From Pseudochelatococcus lubricantis (GTDB lineage Bacteria > Pseudomonadota > Alphaproteobacteria > Rhizobiales > Beijerinckiaceae), in contig NZ_JAASQI010000004.1 of the NCBI RefSeq assembly GCF_011762225.1, positions 248,001 to 312,000 of the forward strand: a stretch of 64,000 nucleotides of DNA. The letters are read 5' to 3'. The translations under genes were made by a program, and so were the position numbers. Positions 1 to 8,562 of this stretch are shown here, one piece after another (position 1 is the stretch's first letter; the number at the start of each line of letters is the position of its first letter). Under the pieces are notes generated by a model. The model saw only the letters and a program-made list of their open reading frames with translations. It was not told where the DNA came from and searched no databases.

Positions 1-1
1 C

Positions 2-514
2 GCCGACCGGGTGGTTGTCGCGGCCGGCGCGTGGTCCAGGCCGCTGGCGGCGCAACTCGGCGATGCCGTTCCGCTCGACACGGAACGCGGCTACAACGCA
101 ACCTATCAACCGGGAACCTTCGGCCTCGGCCGGCCGGTCATGTTCGAGGGCGAAGGCTTCGTCACGACGCCGCTCGCCATTGGCGACCGGGTCGGCGGGG
201 CGGTGGAGTTCGCCGGGCTGGACGCGCCGGCCGACCACAGGCGCACGCTGGCCGTCGCGCAGCGGCTGCGCCGCTTCCTGCCCGGCTTCAACCCCGACGC
301 ACCGGCCCGGCGGTGGATGGGCTTCCGTCCCTCCATCCCGGACTCGCTCCCCGTCATCGGCACGGCGAGCCGCGACGGCCGGGTGATCTACGCCTTCGGG
401 CACGGTCACCTCGGCCTCACGCAAGCGGCGGCGACGGCGCAGCTCGTCGCCAACTTCCTCGACGGCAATCCGCAGCCGATCGATATCGCGCCGTTCTCGG
501 CCGGACGTTTCTGA
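2..514 (+). CDS. FAD-dependent D-amino-acid dehydrogenase/oxidase (DadA-like), C-terminal part
   Basis: The 5' end lies outside the window; about 170 C-terminal residues remain. They carry the hallmarks of the DAO/DadA flavoprotein family: an early VVAAGAWS strand-turn as in the FAD domain, the segment GFRPSIPDSLPVIG, and the closing GHGHLGLTQAAATA, which in this family contacts the flavin near the C terminus. Members oxidise D-amino acids or secondary/imino amino acids to keto or imino acids. An amino-acid ABC importer and an Ldh2-type reductase follow on the same strand, which fits D-/imino-acid catabolism. The exact substrate cannot be read from this fragment. Confidence 0.85.
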   Translation, partial: ADRVVVAAGAWSRPLAAQLGDAVPLDTERGYNATYQPGTFGLGRPVMFEGEGFVTTPLAIGDRVGGAVEFAGLDAPADHRRTLAVAQRLRRFLPGFNPDAPARRWMGFRPSIPDSLPVIGTASRDGRVIYAFGHGHLGLTQAAATAQLVANFLDGNPQPIDIAPFSAGRF

Positions 515-667
515 AGACCGCGCCCGGCGGCTTCGGCTGCGTTCGAGACCATTGGTGGAAAGGTCTATTTTGATGTTGAAATAGTATAAAAGATGCTAAA
601 TTCTGCCAAACAGGCGCCGGGGCACGCATTCCCGGAGCTTCAAAAACTCCAGAGCAAGGGAAAAAAT

Positions 668-1483
668 ATGATGAATTTCAGGACCGGACTGTTCGCCGCC
701 GTCGTAAGCCTCGCGATTGCCGCACCGGCATACGCCGATAAGCTTGACGATATTATCGCATCGGGCAAACTGCGCTGCGCCGTTACGCTCGACTTCCCAC
801 CCATGGGCTCGCGCGACGAGAGCAACAACCCCATCGGTTTCGACGTCGATACCTGCAACGATCTGGCGAAAATCCTCGGCGTCGAGGCCGAGATCGTCGA
901 GACGCCCTTCCCGGACCGCGTTCCCGCGCTCGTTTCGGGACGCGCGGATGTCGGCGTGGCCTCCACCTCCGATACGCTGGAGCGCGCCAAGACCATCGGT
1001 TTCTCCATTCCCTACTTCGCATTCAAGATGGTGGTGCTGACGAAGGAGGGCAGCAACATCGATTCCTACGAATCGCTCAAGGGCCGCAAGGTCGGCTCCA
1101 CCGCCGGCACCTACGAGGCCATCGCCCTTGAGGCCGATGTCAAGAAGTGGAACGATTCCAAGGGATCCTTCCGCAGCTACCAGACGCAGGCCGACGTCTT
1201 CCTCGCGCTCTCGCAGGGCCAGATCGAGGCCACCGTCGTCACCAACACGGTGGCGCAGGCCACCGTCAAGTCCGGCCGATTCAAGGGCTTCGTCGTGGGC
1301 GGCGATTCCGGCTACGTCACCGATTTCGTGTCGCTGATCGCGCTGCGGCAGGAATACGGCCTGCTCAACTATCTCAACCTGTTCGTGCATCAGCAGGTGC
1401 GCACGGGCCGCTATAAGGAACTGTTCGACAAGTGGGTGGGCGGCGACCTGCCCGGCCTGACCGTTCCCGGCGTCTACTACTGA
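668..1483 (+). CDS. Polar amino-acid ABC transporter, periplasmic substrate-binding protein
   Basis: A 271-residue family-3 solute-binding protein. Residues 1-23 form a Sec signal (FAAVVSLAIAAPAYA) with a likely cut after AYA. The mature protein opens with the usual DKLDDIIASGKLRCAVTLDFPPMG and has the periplasmic lobe signature GFDVDTCNDLAKILG, then GRADVGVASTSDTLERAKTIGFS. I chose the start at 668 because AAGGG lies just upstream and the signal peptide begins there; an in-frame upstream ATG at 593 would add 25 polar residues before the signal. It captures a polar or opine-type amino acid for the two permeases and the ATPase that follow. A stem-loop sits between this gene and the permease. 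Confidence 0.9.
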   Translation: MMNFRTGLFAAVVSLAIAAPAYADKLDDIIASGKLRCAVTLDFPPMGSRDESNNPIGFDVDTCNDLAKILGVEAEIVETPFPDRVPALVSGRADVGVASTSDTLERAKTIGFSIPYFAFKMVVLTKEGSNIDSYESLKGRKVGSTAGTYEAIALEADVKKWNDSKGSFRSYQTQADVFLALSQGQIEATVVTNTVAQATVKSGRFKGFVVGGDSGYVTDFVSLIALRQEYGLLNYLNLFVHQQVRTGRYKELFDKWVGGDLPGLTVPGVYY

Positions 1484-1494
1484 TGCGATCGCCG

Positions 1495-1523
1495 CCGGCC
1501 GGGCACCGGTTTTGCCCGGCCGG
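1495..1523 (+). terminator. Intra-operon stem-loop after the binding-protein gene
   Basis: CCGGCCGGGC (1495-1504) pairs perfectly with GCCCGGCCGG (1514-1523) over a nine-base loop, 12 bases past the binding-protein stop and 33 before the permease start. There is no following T-run. Such hairpins commonly protect or attenuate the message so that the binding protein is made in excess over the membrane parts. That role is inferred. Confidence 0.4.
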
Positions 1524-1556
1524 TCCGAAAACGCGGCCACGGAATGGTAGCGCGCC

Positions 1557-2222
1557 ATGTTCAACTATACCTTTCACTGGCGGCCGGCGTTCAATGCGCT
1601 GCCCCGGATGTTCGAAGGCGCTCTCGTCTCGCTTCAGATAGCCGTCCTCTCGCTCGTGATCGGCACGGCAATTGCCGTCGTGCTCGCGCTGGGACGGCGG
1701 TCGGACAACCGCCTCTTTTACGGTTTCGCCACCGGCTGGGTCGAACTTGCCCGCAACACGCCGGCGCTGTTTCAGGTCTACATGACCTACTTCGGCCTCG
1801 GCTCGCTCGGCATCCACCTAGACTCCTACGCCTCGCTGCTCGTCGGCATCTCCTTCAACAACGCCGGCTATCTGGCGGAATCGTTCCGGGGCGGCCTCAA
1901 CGCCATTCCCGAGACGCAGACGCGCGCGGCCCGGTCGCTCGGCATGGGCGCCACGCAGGCCTTCCGCCTCGTGGTGCTTCCGCAGATGTTCCGCATCGTG
2001 TTCTATCCGCTGACGAACCAGATGGTCTGGGCATTGCTGATGACATCGCTCGGCGTGACGGTAGGTCTCAACACCGACCTCACCGGCGTGACGCAGGAAC
2101 TGAACGTGCGTACCTTCCGCACCTTCGAATATTTCCTGTTCGCCGCCGTCATCTACTACCTGATGGCGAAATTCATCACCCTCTCGGCGCGCCTGCTGGC
2201 CTGGCGCCTGTTCCGCTACTGA
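1557..2222 (+). CDS. Amino-acid ABC transporter permease (HisM/GlnP family), first subunit
   Basis: A 221-residue integral membrane subunit of the polar amino-acid family. Hydrophobic segments lie near residues 20-45, 55-80, 90-110, 150-170 and 190-210. The cytoplasmic coupling loop is conserved (SFRGGLNAIPETQTRAARSLGM, written here in outline: GG..AIP..Q.EAARSLG) and docks on the ATPase. It is the first of two paralogous permeases that should form a heterodimer. The stop is followed 11 bases later by the second permease, so the two are cotranscribed. Confidence 0.9.
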   Translation: MFNYTFHWRPAFNALPRMFEGALVSLQIAVLSLVIGTAIAVVLALGRRSDNRLFYGFATGWVELARNTPALFQVYMTYFGLGSLGIHLDSYASLLVGISFNNAGYLAESFRGGLNAIPETQTRAARSLGMGATQAFRLVVLPQMFRIVFYPLTNQMVWALLMTSLGVTVGLNTDLTGVTQELNVRTFRTFEYFLFAAVIYYLMAKFITLSARLLAWRLFRY

Positions 2223-2233
2223 GGGAGGACGCG

Positions 2234-2887
2234 ATGCTCGAAACCAACCTCGGATGGAACGACATCCTCTTCATGCTCAAGGGCGCGGGCGTCACGCTGT
2301 CCATCACGGCCTGGGCCATGCTGGGCGGCACGATCCTCGGCATGGCGTTCGGCCTGGCGCGCACCACGCTGCCGTGGTGGCTCAACGCGCCGCTCGGTGC
2401 CGTGCTCGATGTGCTGCGCTCCGTGCCGCTGCTGATCCAGTTCGTGCTGGCGAACTCGTTCAAGTCCATCATCGGGGTGAACGCCTCCGCCTTCACGGTG
2501 GCCTGCGTGATGCTGTCGCTTTACACGGCCTCCTACTGCTCGGAGATCGTGCGCGGCGGCATCCTCGCCGTTCCCGCCACCACCCGGCGCGCGGCGCGCT
2601 CCCTCGGCATGACCTACAGGCAGGATCTCGCGCATATCGTCTTTCCGATGGCGCTGCGCGTGGCGCTGCCGAACTGGATCGGCCTCGTGCTCAGCGTGAT
2701 GAAGGACACGGCGCTGGTGCTGTGGATCGGCATCGTCGAGTTGCTGCGCGCCTCGCAGATCGTGGTTACGCGCCTTCAGGAGCCGCTGCTCGTGCTCTCC
2801 GTCGCCGGCCTGATCTACTTCCTGATGAGCTTTCCCGTTGCCCGCCTCGGCGCGCGCCTTGAAAAGCGGTGGCACGAAAATGATTGA
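2234..2887 (+). CDS. Amino-acid ABC transporter permease, second subunit
   Basis: A 217-residue permease starting MLETNLGWNDILFML, preceded by GGGAGGA at good spacing; the frame is open far upstream but that part is the out-of-phase preceding gene. The coupling loop GGILAVPATTRRAARSLGM identifies the HisM/GlnP fold. It pairs with the preceding permease. Its last eight bases overlap the ATPase start, which suggests translational coupling. Confidence 0.9.
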   Translation: MLETNLGWNDILFMLKGAGVTLSITAWAMLGGTILGMAFGLARTTLPWWLNAPLGAVLDVLRSVPLLIQFVLANSFKSIIGVNASAFTVACVMLSLYTASYCSEIVRGGILAVPATTRRAARSLGMTYRQDLAHIVFPMALRVALPNWIGLVLSVMKDTALVLWIGIVELLRASQIVVTRLQEPLLVLSVAGLIYFLMSFPVARLGARLEKRWHEND

Positions 2888-3602
2888 AATCGAAAACGTA
2901 CGCAAATCCTTCGGGCCGCTTGAGGTGCTGAAGGGTGTCAGCCTCGCCGTGCAGAAGGGCGAGGTGCTGTCCATCATCGGCGGATCGGGTTCCGGCAAGT
3001 CGACGCTGCTGATGTGCATCAACGGGCTGGAGCCGATCCAGGGCGGGCGCATCCTCGTCGACGGCACGGACGTGCATGCCCCCGGCACCGACCTCAACAG
3101 GCTGCGACGCAGGATCGGCATCGTGTTCCAGCAGTGGAACGCCTTCCCGCATCTCACCGTGCTGGAAAACGTGATGCTGGCGCCGCGCAAGGTGCTCGGC
3201 AAGGGCCGGCGGGAGGCGGAGGAAATTGCCGCCAAGAACCTCCGGCATGTGGGCCTCGGCGAGAAGCTCTCCGTCTATCCCTCGAAGCTGTCGGGTGGCC
3301 AGCAGCAGCGCATGGCGATCGCGCGGGCGCTCGCCATGTCGCCCGACTACATGCTGTTCGACGAGGTGACCTCGGCGCTCGATCCCCAGCTCGTGGGTGA
3401 GGTGCTCGACACACTCAGGATGCTGTCCGACGAAGGCATGACCATGATCCTCGTCACCCACGAAATCCGCTTCGCGCGCGACGTGTCGGATCGTGTGGCC
3501 TTCTTCCACAAGGGCGTCATCCACGAAATCGGCCCCGCGCGGGAGGTCATCGGCAACCCGCAGATGCCGGAGACCATCGACTTCCTCAAATCCGTGCTGT
3601 GA
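2880..3602 (+). CDS. Amino-acid ABC transporter ATP-binding protein
   Basis: A 240-residue ABC ATPase starting MIEIENVRKSFGPLEVL. Walker A is GGSGSGKST (about residues 33-41), the Q-loop lies in IVFQQWNAFPHLTVLENV, the signature is [15 protein letters not shown], Walker B is MLFDEVTSALDP and the H-loop is VTHE. The Val in DEVTSALDP replaces the Pro of most members, a variant seen in amino-acid importers. It powers the transporter made by the preceding three genes and overlaps the second permease by eight bases. A weak hairpin follows (3646-3669). Confidence 0.92.
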   Translation: MIEIENVRKSFGPLEVLKGVSLAVQKGEVLSIIGGSGSGKSTLLMCINGLEPIQGGRILVDGTDVHAPGTDLNRLRRRIGIVFQQWNAFPHLTVLENVMLAPRKVLGKGRREAEEIAAKNLRHVGLGEKLSVYPSKLSGGQQQRMAIARALAMSPDYMLFDEVTSALDPQLVGEVLDTLRMLSDEGMTMILVTHEIRFARDVSDRVAFFHKGVIHEIGPAREVIGNPQMPETIDFLKSVL

Positions 3603-3751
3603 AGATGCCATGAAAATCACCGCGCAGGGCGCCGCCGCCGCGGGGCGGGCGTGTACCGGTTGACGCCCGTCCGACATCTGGCCGACAATCGGCCGGCATG
3701 ACGCCCGACGCGGCAGCCATGCATCGACAATGACCGGAGGAAGAACTCGCC

Positions 3752-4768
3752 ATGACCGACCACGTCGTCCTCTCGCTCGACGAGGCCCGCGCGCTGGGGC
3801 TCGACATCCTGCGCGCGGCCGGGCTTTCCGAACCCCACGCGCAGGCCATCGCCGACGTCGTGATCGCCGGCCAGCGTGACGAGTGCCATTCCCACGGGCT
3901 TTACCGGCTGCCCGGGGTCGTCCACTCCATCCGCGCCGGCAAGGTCGATCCGCAGGCCGTGCCGGACGTGGTCGACCACGCACCGGGCGTCGTGCGGGTC
4001 GACGCGCATTTTGGCTTCTCGCCGTTGGCCTTCGCGCTCGGCCGGCCGAAACTCGTGGAGAAGGCCCGCCGGCAGGGCATCGCGGCGCTCGCCATCAACA
4101 ACTGTTTCCATTTCTCCGCCCTGTGGCCGGAGGTGGAGGCCATCGCGGCGGAAGGCGTCGTCGCCCTGGCGCTCACGCCGAGCCATAGCTGGGTCGCGCC
4201 CGCCGGCGGAACGAAACCCGTATTCGGCACCAACCCCATCGCCTTCGCCTGGCCGCGCCCCGACGGCACGCCATTCGTGTTCGATTTCGCGACAAGCGTC
4301 ATCGCCCGCGGCGATATCGAGCTGCACCGACGCGCCGGCAAGCCGCTCCAGGAGGGCTGGGCGATCGACGGCGAAGGCACCCCCACCACCGACGCGGAGG
4401 CCGCGCTCGCGGGGGCGATGCTCACCTTCGGAGGGCACAAGGGGTCTGCCCTCGCTGCCATGATCGAGCTGCTGGCGGGCCCCCTCATCGGCGACATGAC
4501 GAGCGCCGAATCCATGGCCTTCGACGACGGCGCGCGCGCCGCGCCCTGCCACGGCGAACTGATTCTCGCCCTCGATCCGGCAGTGTTCCTTGGCGTGGAT
4601 GCGCCCCGGCACATCGACCGGGCGGAAAAGATGTTCGGCGCCATCGTCGAACAGGGCGCGCGCCTGCCCTCGCAGCGCCGTTACGAGGCGCGCCGGCGCA
4701 GCCTCGCCGGCGGGGTGAGCATTCCAAAGCCGCTGCACGACGAACTCGTCGCCCTGCGGCCCACGTGA
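3752..4768 (+). CDS. Ldh2/malate-type NAD(P)H dehydrogenase, likely imino-acid (Pip2C/Pyr2C) reductase
   Basis: A 338-residue member of the Ldh2/malate/delta1-piperideine-2-carboxylate reductase family. GGAGGAAGA gives a clear start. The conserved His motif is seen in DECHSHGLYRLPG, followed by AINNCFHFSALWPEVEA and the cofactor-binding segment GTNPIAFAWPRPDG, then GGHKGSALA. The NNCFHFSALW segment is typical of DpkA-like reductases that turn piperideine- or pyrroline-2-carboxylate into pipecolate or proline. The nearby DadA-like oxidase, which could make such imines, supports this. Lactate or malate dehydrogenase activity is the alternative. The stop overlaps the region upstream of the next gene. 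Confidence 0.82.
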   Translation: MTDHVVLSLDEARALGLDILRAAGLSEPHAQAIADVVIAGQRDECHSHGLYRLPGVVHSIRAGKVDPQAVPDVVDHAPGVVRVDAHFGFSPLAFALGRPKLVEKARRQGIAALAINNCFHFSALWPEVEAIAAEGVVALALTPSHSWVAPAGGTKPVFGTNPIAFAWPRPDGTPFVFDFATSVIARGDIELHRRAGKPLQEGWAIDGEGTPTTDAEAALAGAMLTFGGHKGSALAAMIELLAGPLIGDMTSAESMAFDDGARAAPCHGELILALDPAVFLGVDAPRHIDRAEKMFGAIVEQGARLPSQRRYEARRRSLAGGVSIPKPLHDELVALRPT

Positions 4769-4779
4769 GGATACACACC

Positions 4780-5934
4780 ATGACTGCGGACTGGCCGCAT
4801 CCCGTGCCGCCCATCGCCCCGGCGGAATACGCGCAGCGTCTGGAACGCCTGCGCACCCTCATGCAGGCGTCGGGCGTGGAGGCGGTGCTGCTCGGCGCCT
4901 CGGAGAGCATGCGCTACTTCACCGGGCTGGTCTGGCACCCCAGCGAGCGCCTGCTGGGCGCGCTGGTGCTGCCGACACGCCTCGTCTATATCGTGCCGGG
5001 GTTCGAGCGTTCGCGCGTCGAAACCCTTCCACACGTCGCGGGTGACATTGCGACGTGGGAGGAACACGAGGACGCGGCCGCTCTCGTTGCCAGTCTGGCC
5101 GGACCCGCCGGCAAGGTGGCGCTGGACGACACGCTGCCCCTGTTCGCCTTTTACCCGCTCGCCGCCGCGCTGGGAGCGGAGCGCATCGTGGAAGGCGCGC
5201 CGCTGCTGCGGAGCCTGCGCCTGCGCAAGTCCGCCGCAGAGATCGCGATCATCCGCCACGCCATGGGGCTGACGCTCGAAGTCCACCGCCGCGCACACGC
5301 CCTCATGAAACCCGGCATCCGGGCTTCGGAGGCGGTGCGCTTCATCGACGAGCAGCACCGCGCGCTTGGCGCGCCGGAGGGCTCGTCGTTCTGCATCGTC
5401 TCCTTCGGCAAGGCGACGGCGCTACCCCATGGCGCGGACGGCGAGCAGACGCTCCACGCCGGCGACGTCATTCTGGTCGACACCGGCTGCCGCATCGATG
5501 GCTACCATTCCGACCTCACGCGTACTTACACGCTCGATGAGCCCACGCCGGACGTGGCGCGCATCTGGGCGCTGGAGCGGGCGGCGCAGGAGGCCGTGTT
5601 CGCGGCCGCGCGGATCGGCGCGGCGGCCGAAGCGCTGGACGCCGCCGCGCGGCGCGTCATCGAGGCCGGCGGCCTCGGGCCCGGATACCGGCTTCCCGGC
5701 CTGCCACACCGGGCGGGCCACGGCCTCGGTCTCGACATTCACGAGCCGCCCTACATCGTGCGCGGCAACCGCATGGCGCTGGAAGCGGGGATGTGCTTCT
5801 CCGTGGAGCCGATGATCGTGGTGCCGGGCGCCTTCGGCATCCGGCTGGAAGACCACATCTGCATGACCGAGGATGGCCCGGACTGGTTCACTGAGCCCGC
5901 GAAAAGCCCGACCGAGCCTTTCGCCAGCCCGTAA
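4780..5934 (+). CDS. M24 family metallopeptidase (Xaa-Pro aminopeptidase/dipeptidase type)
   Basis: A 384-residue protein. The N-terminal creatinase-like domain runs to about residue 140. The pita-bread catalytic domain follows, with metal ligands in DTGCRIDGYHSDLTRTYT (two Asp), GHGLGLDIHEPPYI (His), GMCFSVEPMI (Glu) and IRLEDHI (Glu). The family removes an N-terminal residue before proline, or splits Xaa-Pro dipeptides, using two Mn or Co ions. No signal peptide, so it is cytoplasmic. The ATG at 4780 has GTGAGG upstream; an in-frame GTG at 4765 is less likely. It converges with the dipeptide importer seven bases away, so imported peptides are its likely substrates. Confidence 0.88.
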   Translation: MTADWPHPVPPIAPAEYAQRLERLRTLMQASGVEAVLLGASESMRYFTGLVWHPSERLLGALVLPTRLVYIVPGFERSRVETLPHVAGDIATWEEHEDAAALVASLAGPAGKVALDDTLPLFAFYPLAAALGAERIVEGAPLLRSLRLRKSAAEIAIIRHAMGLTLEVHRRAHALMKPGIRASEAVRFIDEQHRALGAPEGSSFCIVSFGKATALPHGADGEQTLHAGDVILVDTGCRIDGYHSDLTRTYTLDEPTPDVARIWALERAAQEAVFAAARIGAAAEALDAAARRVIEAGGLGPGYRLPGLPHRAGHGLGLDIHEPPYIVRGNRMALEAGMCFSVEPMIVVPGAFGIRLEDHICMTEDGPDWFTEPAKSPTEPFASP

Positions 5935-5941
5935 CCGCCGG

Positions 5942-6787
5942 TCAGACCGCCTGCGCCGCCGCCCCGCGCCGGCCTTCGACGCGAGCGCGGATCGAGGCGA
6001 CGTCGGCGCGCGGCGTCGCGGCGAAGAGCTTCTTCGTGTAGGCATGCTGCGGATCGGAAAACACGGCATCGCGCGTGCCCGCCTCCACGACCTCGCCGTA
6101 ATACATCACCATCACCTCGTCGGCGATGTAGCGCACGACCGAAAGATCGTGGCTGATGAAGACGTAGGTGAGGCTGAACTCGTCCTGCAGGTCGGCCAGC
6201 AGGTTCAGCACCTGCGCCTGCACCGAAAGGTCAAGCGCCGACACCGGCTCGTCCAGCACCAGAAGGCCGGGGCTCAGCATCAGCGCCCGGGCGATCGCGA
6301 CGCGCTGGCGCTGACCGCCGGAGAACATGTGCGGATAGCGGTTGAAGTGCTCCGGCCCGAGGCCCACCTTGCGCAGCATGTGCATGGCGCGCTCGCGCCG
6401 CTCCGCCGCCGGCAGCGGCGTGTTGAGCAGCAGCGGCTCCATCAGCGCATCGCCGATCTTCTGGCGCGGGTTGAGCGAACCGTAGGGGTTCTGGAACACG
6501 ATCTGCACCTTGCGCCGCATGTCGCGGGTCAGCCCGTCCCGCGCGATGTCGATGCGTGCGCCGTCGATGTAGAGTTCACCCGCCGTCGGCGCATCGATCA
6601 GCGAGAGAATCCGCGCCAGCGTCGACTTGCCGCAACCGCTCTCGCCGACGACGGCAAGCGTCTTCCCTCTCGCCAGCCGGAAACTCACGCTCTTCACCGC
6701 GTGCAGCACGCGCGGCGCGCCGAACAGGCCGCCGCTCAGATGATAGTCGCGGCAGATGCCGCGCGTTTCGAGCGCAACGTCCGTCAT
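5942..6787 (-). CDS. Dipeptide/oligopeptide ABC transporter ATP-binding protein (DppF/OppF type)
   Basis: A 281-residue ABC ATPase starting MTDVALETRGICRDYH. It carries Walker A GESGCGKST, signature FSGGQRQRVAIARAL, Walker B LLVLDEPVSALDLS, H-loop ISHDLSV, and the C-terminal oligopeptide-transporter extension ending near DPQHAYTKKLFAATP. It is the last gene of the peptide importer operon. Its ATG overlaps the stop of the preceding ATPase (ATGA, 6784-6787), so the two subunits should be made in equal amounts. Confidence 0.92.
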   Translation of the reverse strand: MTDVALETRGICRDYHLSGGLFGAPRVLHAVKSVSFRLARGKTLAVVGESGCGKSTLARILSLIDAPTAGELYIDGARIDIARDGLTRDMRRKVQIVFQNPYGSLNPRQKIGDALMEPLLLNTPLPAAERRERAMHMLRKVGLGPEHFNRYPHMFSGGQRQRVAIARALMLSPGLLVLDEPVSALDLSVQAQVLNLLADLQDEFSLTYVFISHDLSVVRYIADEVMVMYYGEVVEAGTRDAVFSDPQHAYTKKLFAATPRADVASIRARVEGRRGAAAQAV

Positions 6788-7629
6788 GATACGCCTCCCG
6801 CCGGCCCGTCGAGGAAGCTGCCGACCGTCGGCAGCCTGTCGCCCGCCGCGTTCTCCGGCAGGGCCGACAGCAGGGCGCGCGTATAAGGATTTTTCGGCGT
6901 CTCGAACAGCGACAGAACGTCCGCTTCCTCCATCTTGCGTCCCTTGTACTGCACGACGACCCTGTCCGCCGTTTCGGCGACGACGCCCATGTCGTGGGTG
7001 ATCATGATCAAGCCCATGCCGTGCTCGGCCTGCAGGCGCATCAGCAGGTCGAGAATCTGCTTCTGGATGGTGACGTCGAGCGCCGTTGTGGGCTCGTCGG
7101 CAATCAGCAGCCGCGGATTGCAGGCGATCGCCATCGCGATCATGACGCGCTGGCATTGCCCGCCGGACAGCTGGTGCGGAAAGGCGCCGAGCCTTTTCTG
7201 CGCGTCGTTGAGGCCAACGGCCTCAAGCAGCTCCACCGTGCGCGCACGGCTGGCCCGCCCGCCGAGGCCCGCATGCTGCCTCAGCACCTCACCGATCTGG
7301 AAGCCGATGGTGAAGCACGGATTGAGGCTCGCGATCGGCTCCTGAAAGATCATGGCGATGTCGCGCCCGACGATCCGGCGCCGCTGCTTCGGCGTGATCG
7401 TCTGCAGGTCGAGCCCGTCGAACGCCATGCGGTCCGCCGTCACGGTGGCGGTGGGCGGCAGCAGCCCCATCACCGCCAGCATGCCGACCGACTTGCCGGA
7501 GCCGGACTCGCCGACAATGGCGAGCACCTCGCTGCGGTCGACATGCAGGTCGATGCCGTCGACGGCGCGGAAAGGCCCTCTCGACGTATCGAAGGAAACC
7601 GTCAGATTCCTGATTTCGAGCAGCGTCAC
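6784..7629 (-). CDS. Dipeptide/oligopeptide ABC transporter ATP-binding protein (DppD/OppD type)
   Basis: A 281-residue ABC ATPase. I place the start at a GTG (7629) because GAGGAG lies six bases upstream and the N terminus then begins VTLLEIRNLTVSFDT as in the family; the same frame stays open far upstream through the permease gene. Walker A is GESGSGKS, signature LSGGQCQRVMIAMAI, Walker B LLIADEPTTALDVT, H-loop ITHDMGV, with the peptide-transporter C-terminal extension. The start lies two bases past the permease stop. Confidence 0.9.
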   Translation of the reverse strand: MTLLEIRNLTVSFDTSRGPFRAVDGIDLHVDRSEVLAIVGESGSGKSVGMLAVMGLLPPTATVTADRMAFDGLDLQTITPKQRRRIVGRDIAMIFQEPIASLNPCFTIGFQIGEVLRQHAGLGGRASRARTVELLEAVGLNDAQKRLGAFPHQLSGGQCQRVMIAMAIACNPRLLIADEPTTALDVTIQKQILDLLMRLQAEHGMGLIMITHDMGVVAETADRVVVQYKGRKMEEADVLSLFETPKNPYTRALLSALPENAAGDRLPTVGSFLDGPAGGVS

Positions 7630-7631
7630 GG

Positions 7632-8552
7632 TCAGCTCCTCTTCAGTCTGGGGTCGAGCGCGTCGCGCAGCCCGTCGCCGACAAGGTTGATGGCGAGCAC
7701 CGTGATCAGGATGGCGAGGCCCGGAAACGTGACGACCCACCATGCCCGCAGGATGAACTCGCGCGCCTCCGCGAGCATCGTGCCCCATTCCGGCGTCGGC
7801 GGCTGCGCCCCCATGCCGAGGAAGCCGAGCGCCGCCGCATCGAGAATGGCGTTGGAGAAGGACAGCGTCGCCTGCACGATGAGCGGCGCAAGGCAGTTCG
7901 GCAGGATGGTGACGAACATCAGCCGCAACCGCCCGGCGCCGGCGAGCCGCGCGGCCGTGACGTACTCGCGGCTCTTCTCGGCCAGCACCGCCGCACGGGT
8001 GAGGCGCGCGAAATGCGGCTGCAGGATCAGCGCGATGGCGATCATGGCGTTCGTCAGCCCCGGCCCCAGCACGGCGACGAGGACGATCGCCAGCACCAGC
8101 GAGGGAAACGACAGGATGATATCCATCACCCGCATGATCATCGCATCGGCGAAACCGCCGAAATAGCCGGCGATCAGGCCGGTCGTCACGCCCACCGCAA
8201 GCGCGATGCCGACCACCACCACGCCCACGAAGAGCGAGAACTGCGAGCCGTAGATCAGACGGGAGAGGATGTCGCGCCCCACCGCGTCGGTGCCGAGCAG
8301 GAAGCGCGGACTGCCGCCCTGCTGCCATGCCGGCGGCGCGAGCAGCGCGTCCCGGAACTGTTCGCCCGGGTCGTGGGGGGCGATGAGCGGCGCGAACAGC
8401 GCCACCAGGACGAGGGCGGCGATGATCGCGAGACCGACCACGGCGCCGCGGTTCTCGCTGAAATGGAACCAGAAGCCGGCCAGCGCATGCTGCCTCGGCG
8501 CCTCTCCCGCCACGGGAACCGCGCCGGTATCGAAGGAAGGTCTGTCGTTCAT
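7632..8552 (-). CDS. Dipeptide ABC transporter permease (DppC type)
   Basis: A 306-residue permease with the OppC N-terminal segment (FWFHFSENRGAVVGLAIIAA, first membrane helix), the periplasmic LLGTDAVGRDILSRLIYGSQ motif typical of DppC/OppC, five further helices, and the coupling loop with EYVTAARLAGAGRLRLMF. It forms a heterodimer with the DppB-type protein encoded 10 bases upstream. Confidence 0.92.
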   Translation of the reverse strand: MNDRPSFDTGAVPVAGEAPRQHALAGFWFHFSENRGAVVGLAIIAALVLVALFAPLIAPHDPGEQFRDALLAPPAWQQGGSPRFLLGTDAVGRDILSRLIYGSQFSLFVGVVVVGIALAVGVTTGLIAGYFGGFADAMIMRVMDIILSFPSLVLAIVLVAVLGPGLTNAMIAIALILQPHFARLTRAAVLAEKSREYVTAARLAGAGRLRLMFVTILPNCLAPLIVQATLSFSNAILDAAALGFLGMGAQPPTPEWGTMLAEAREFILRAWWVVTFPGLAILITVLAINLVGDGLRDALDPRLKRS

Positions 8553-8562
8553 GGCGGCGCCC

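Noticed and set aside
541-600. A sigma-70 promoter before the amino-acid-binding protein gene
   Set aside because: A TATAAA at 585-590 is visible but no matching -35 lies 16-18 bases upstream.
593-667. N-terminal extension of the amino-acid-binding protein from an upstream ATG
   Set aside because: It would put 25 polar residues before a clear Sec signal, and the ribosome site lies just before 668.
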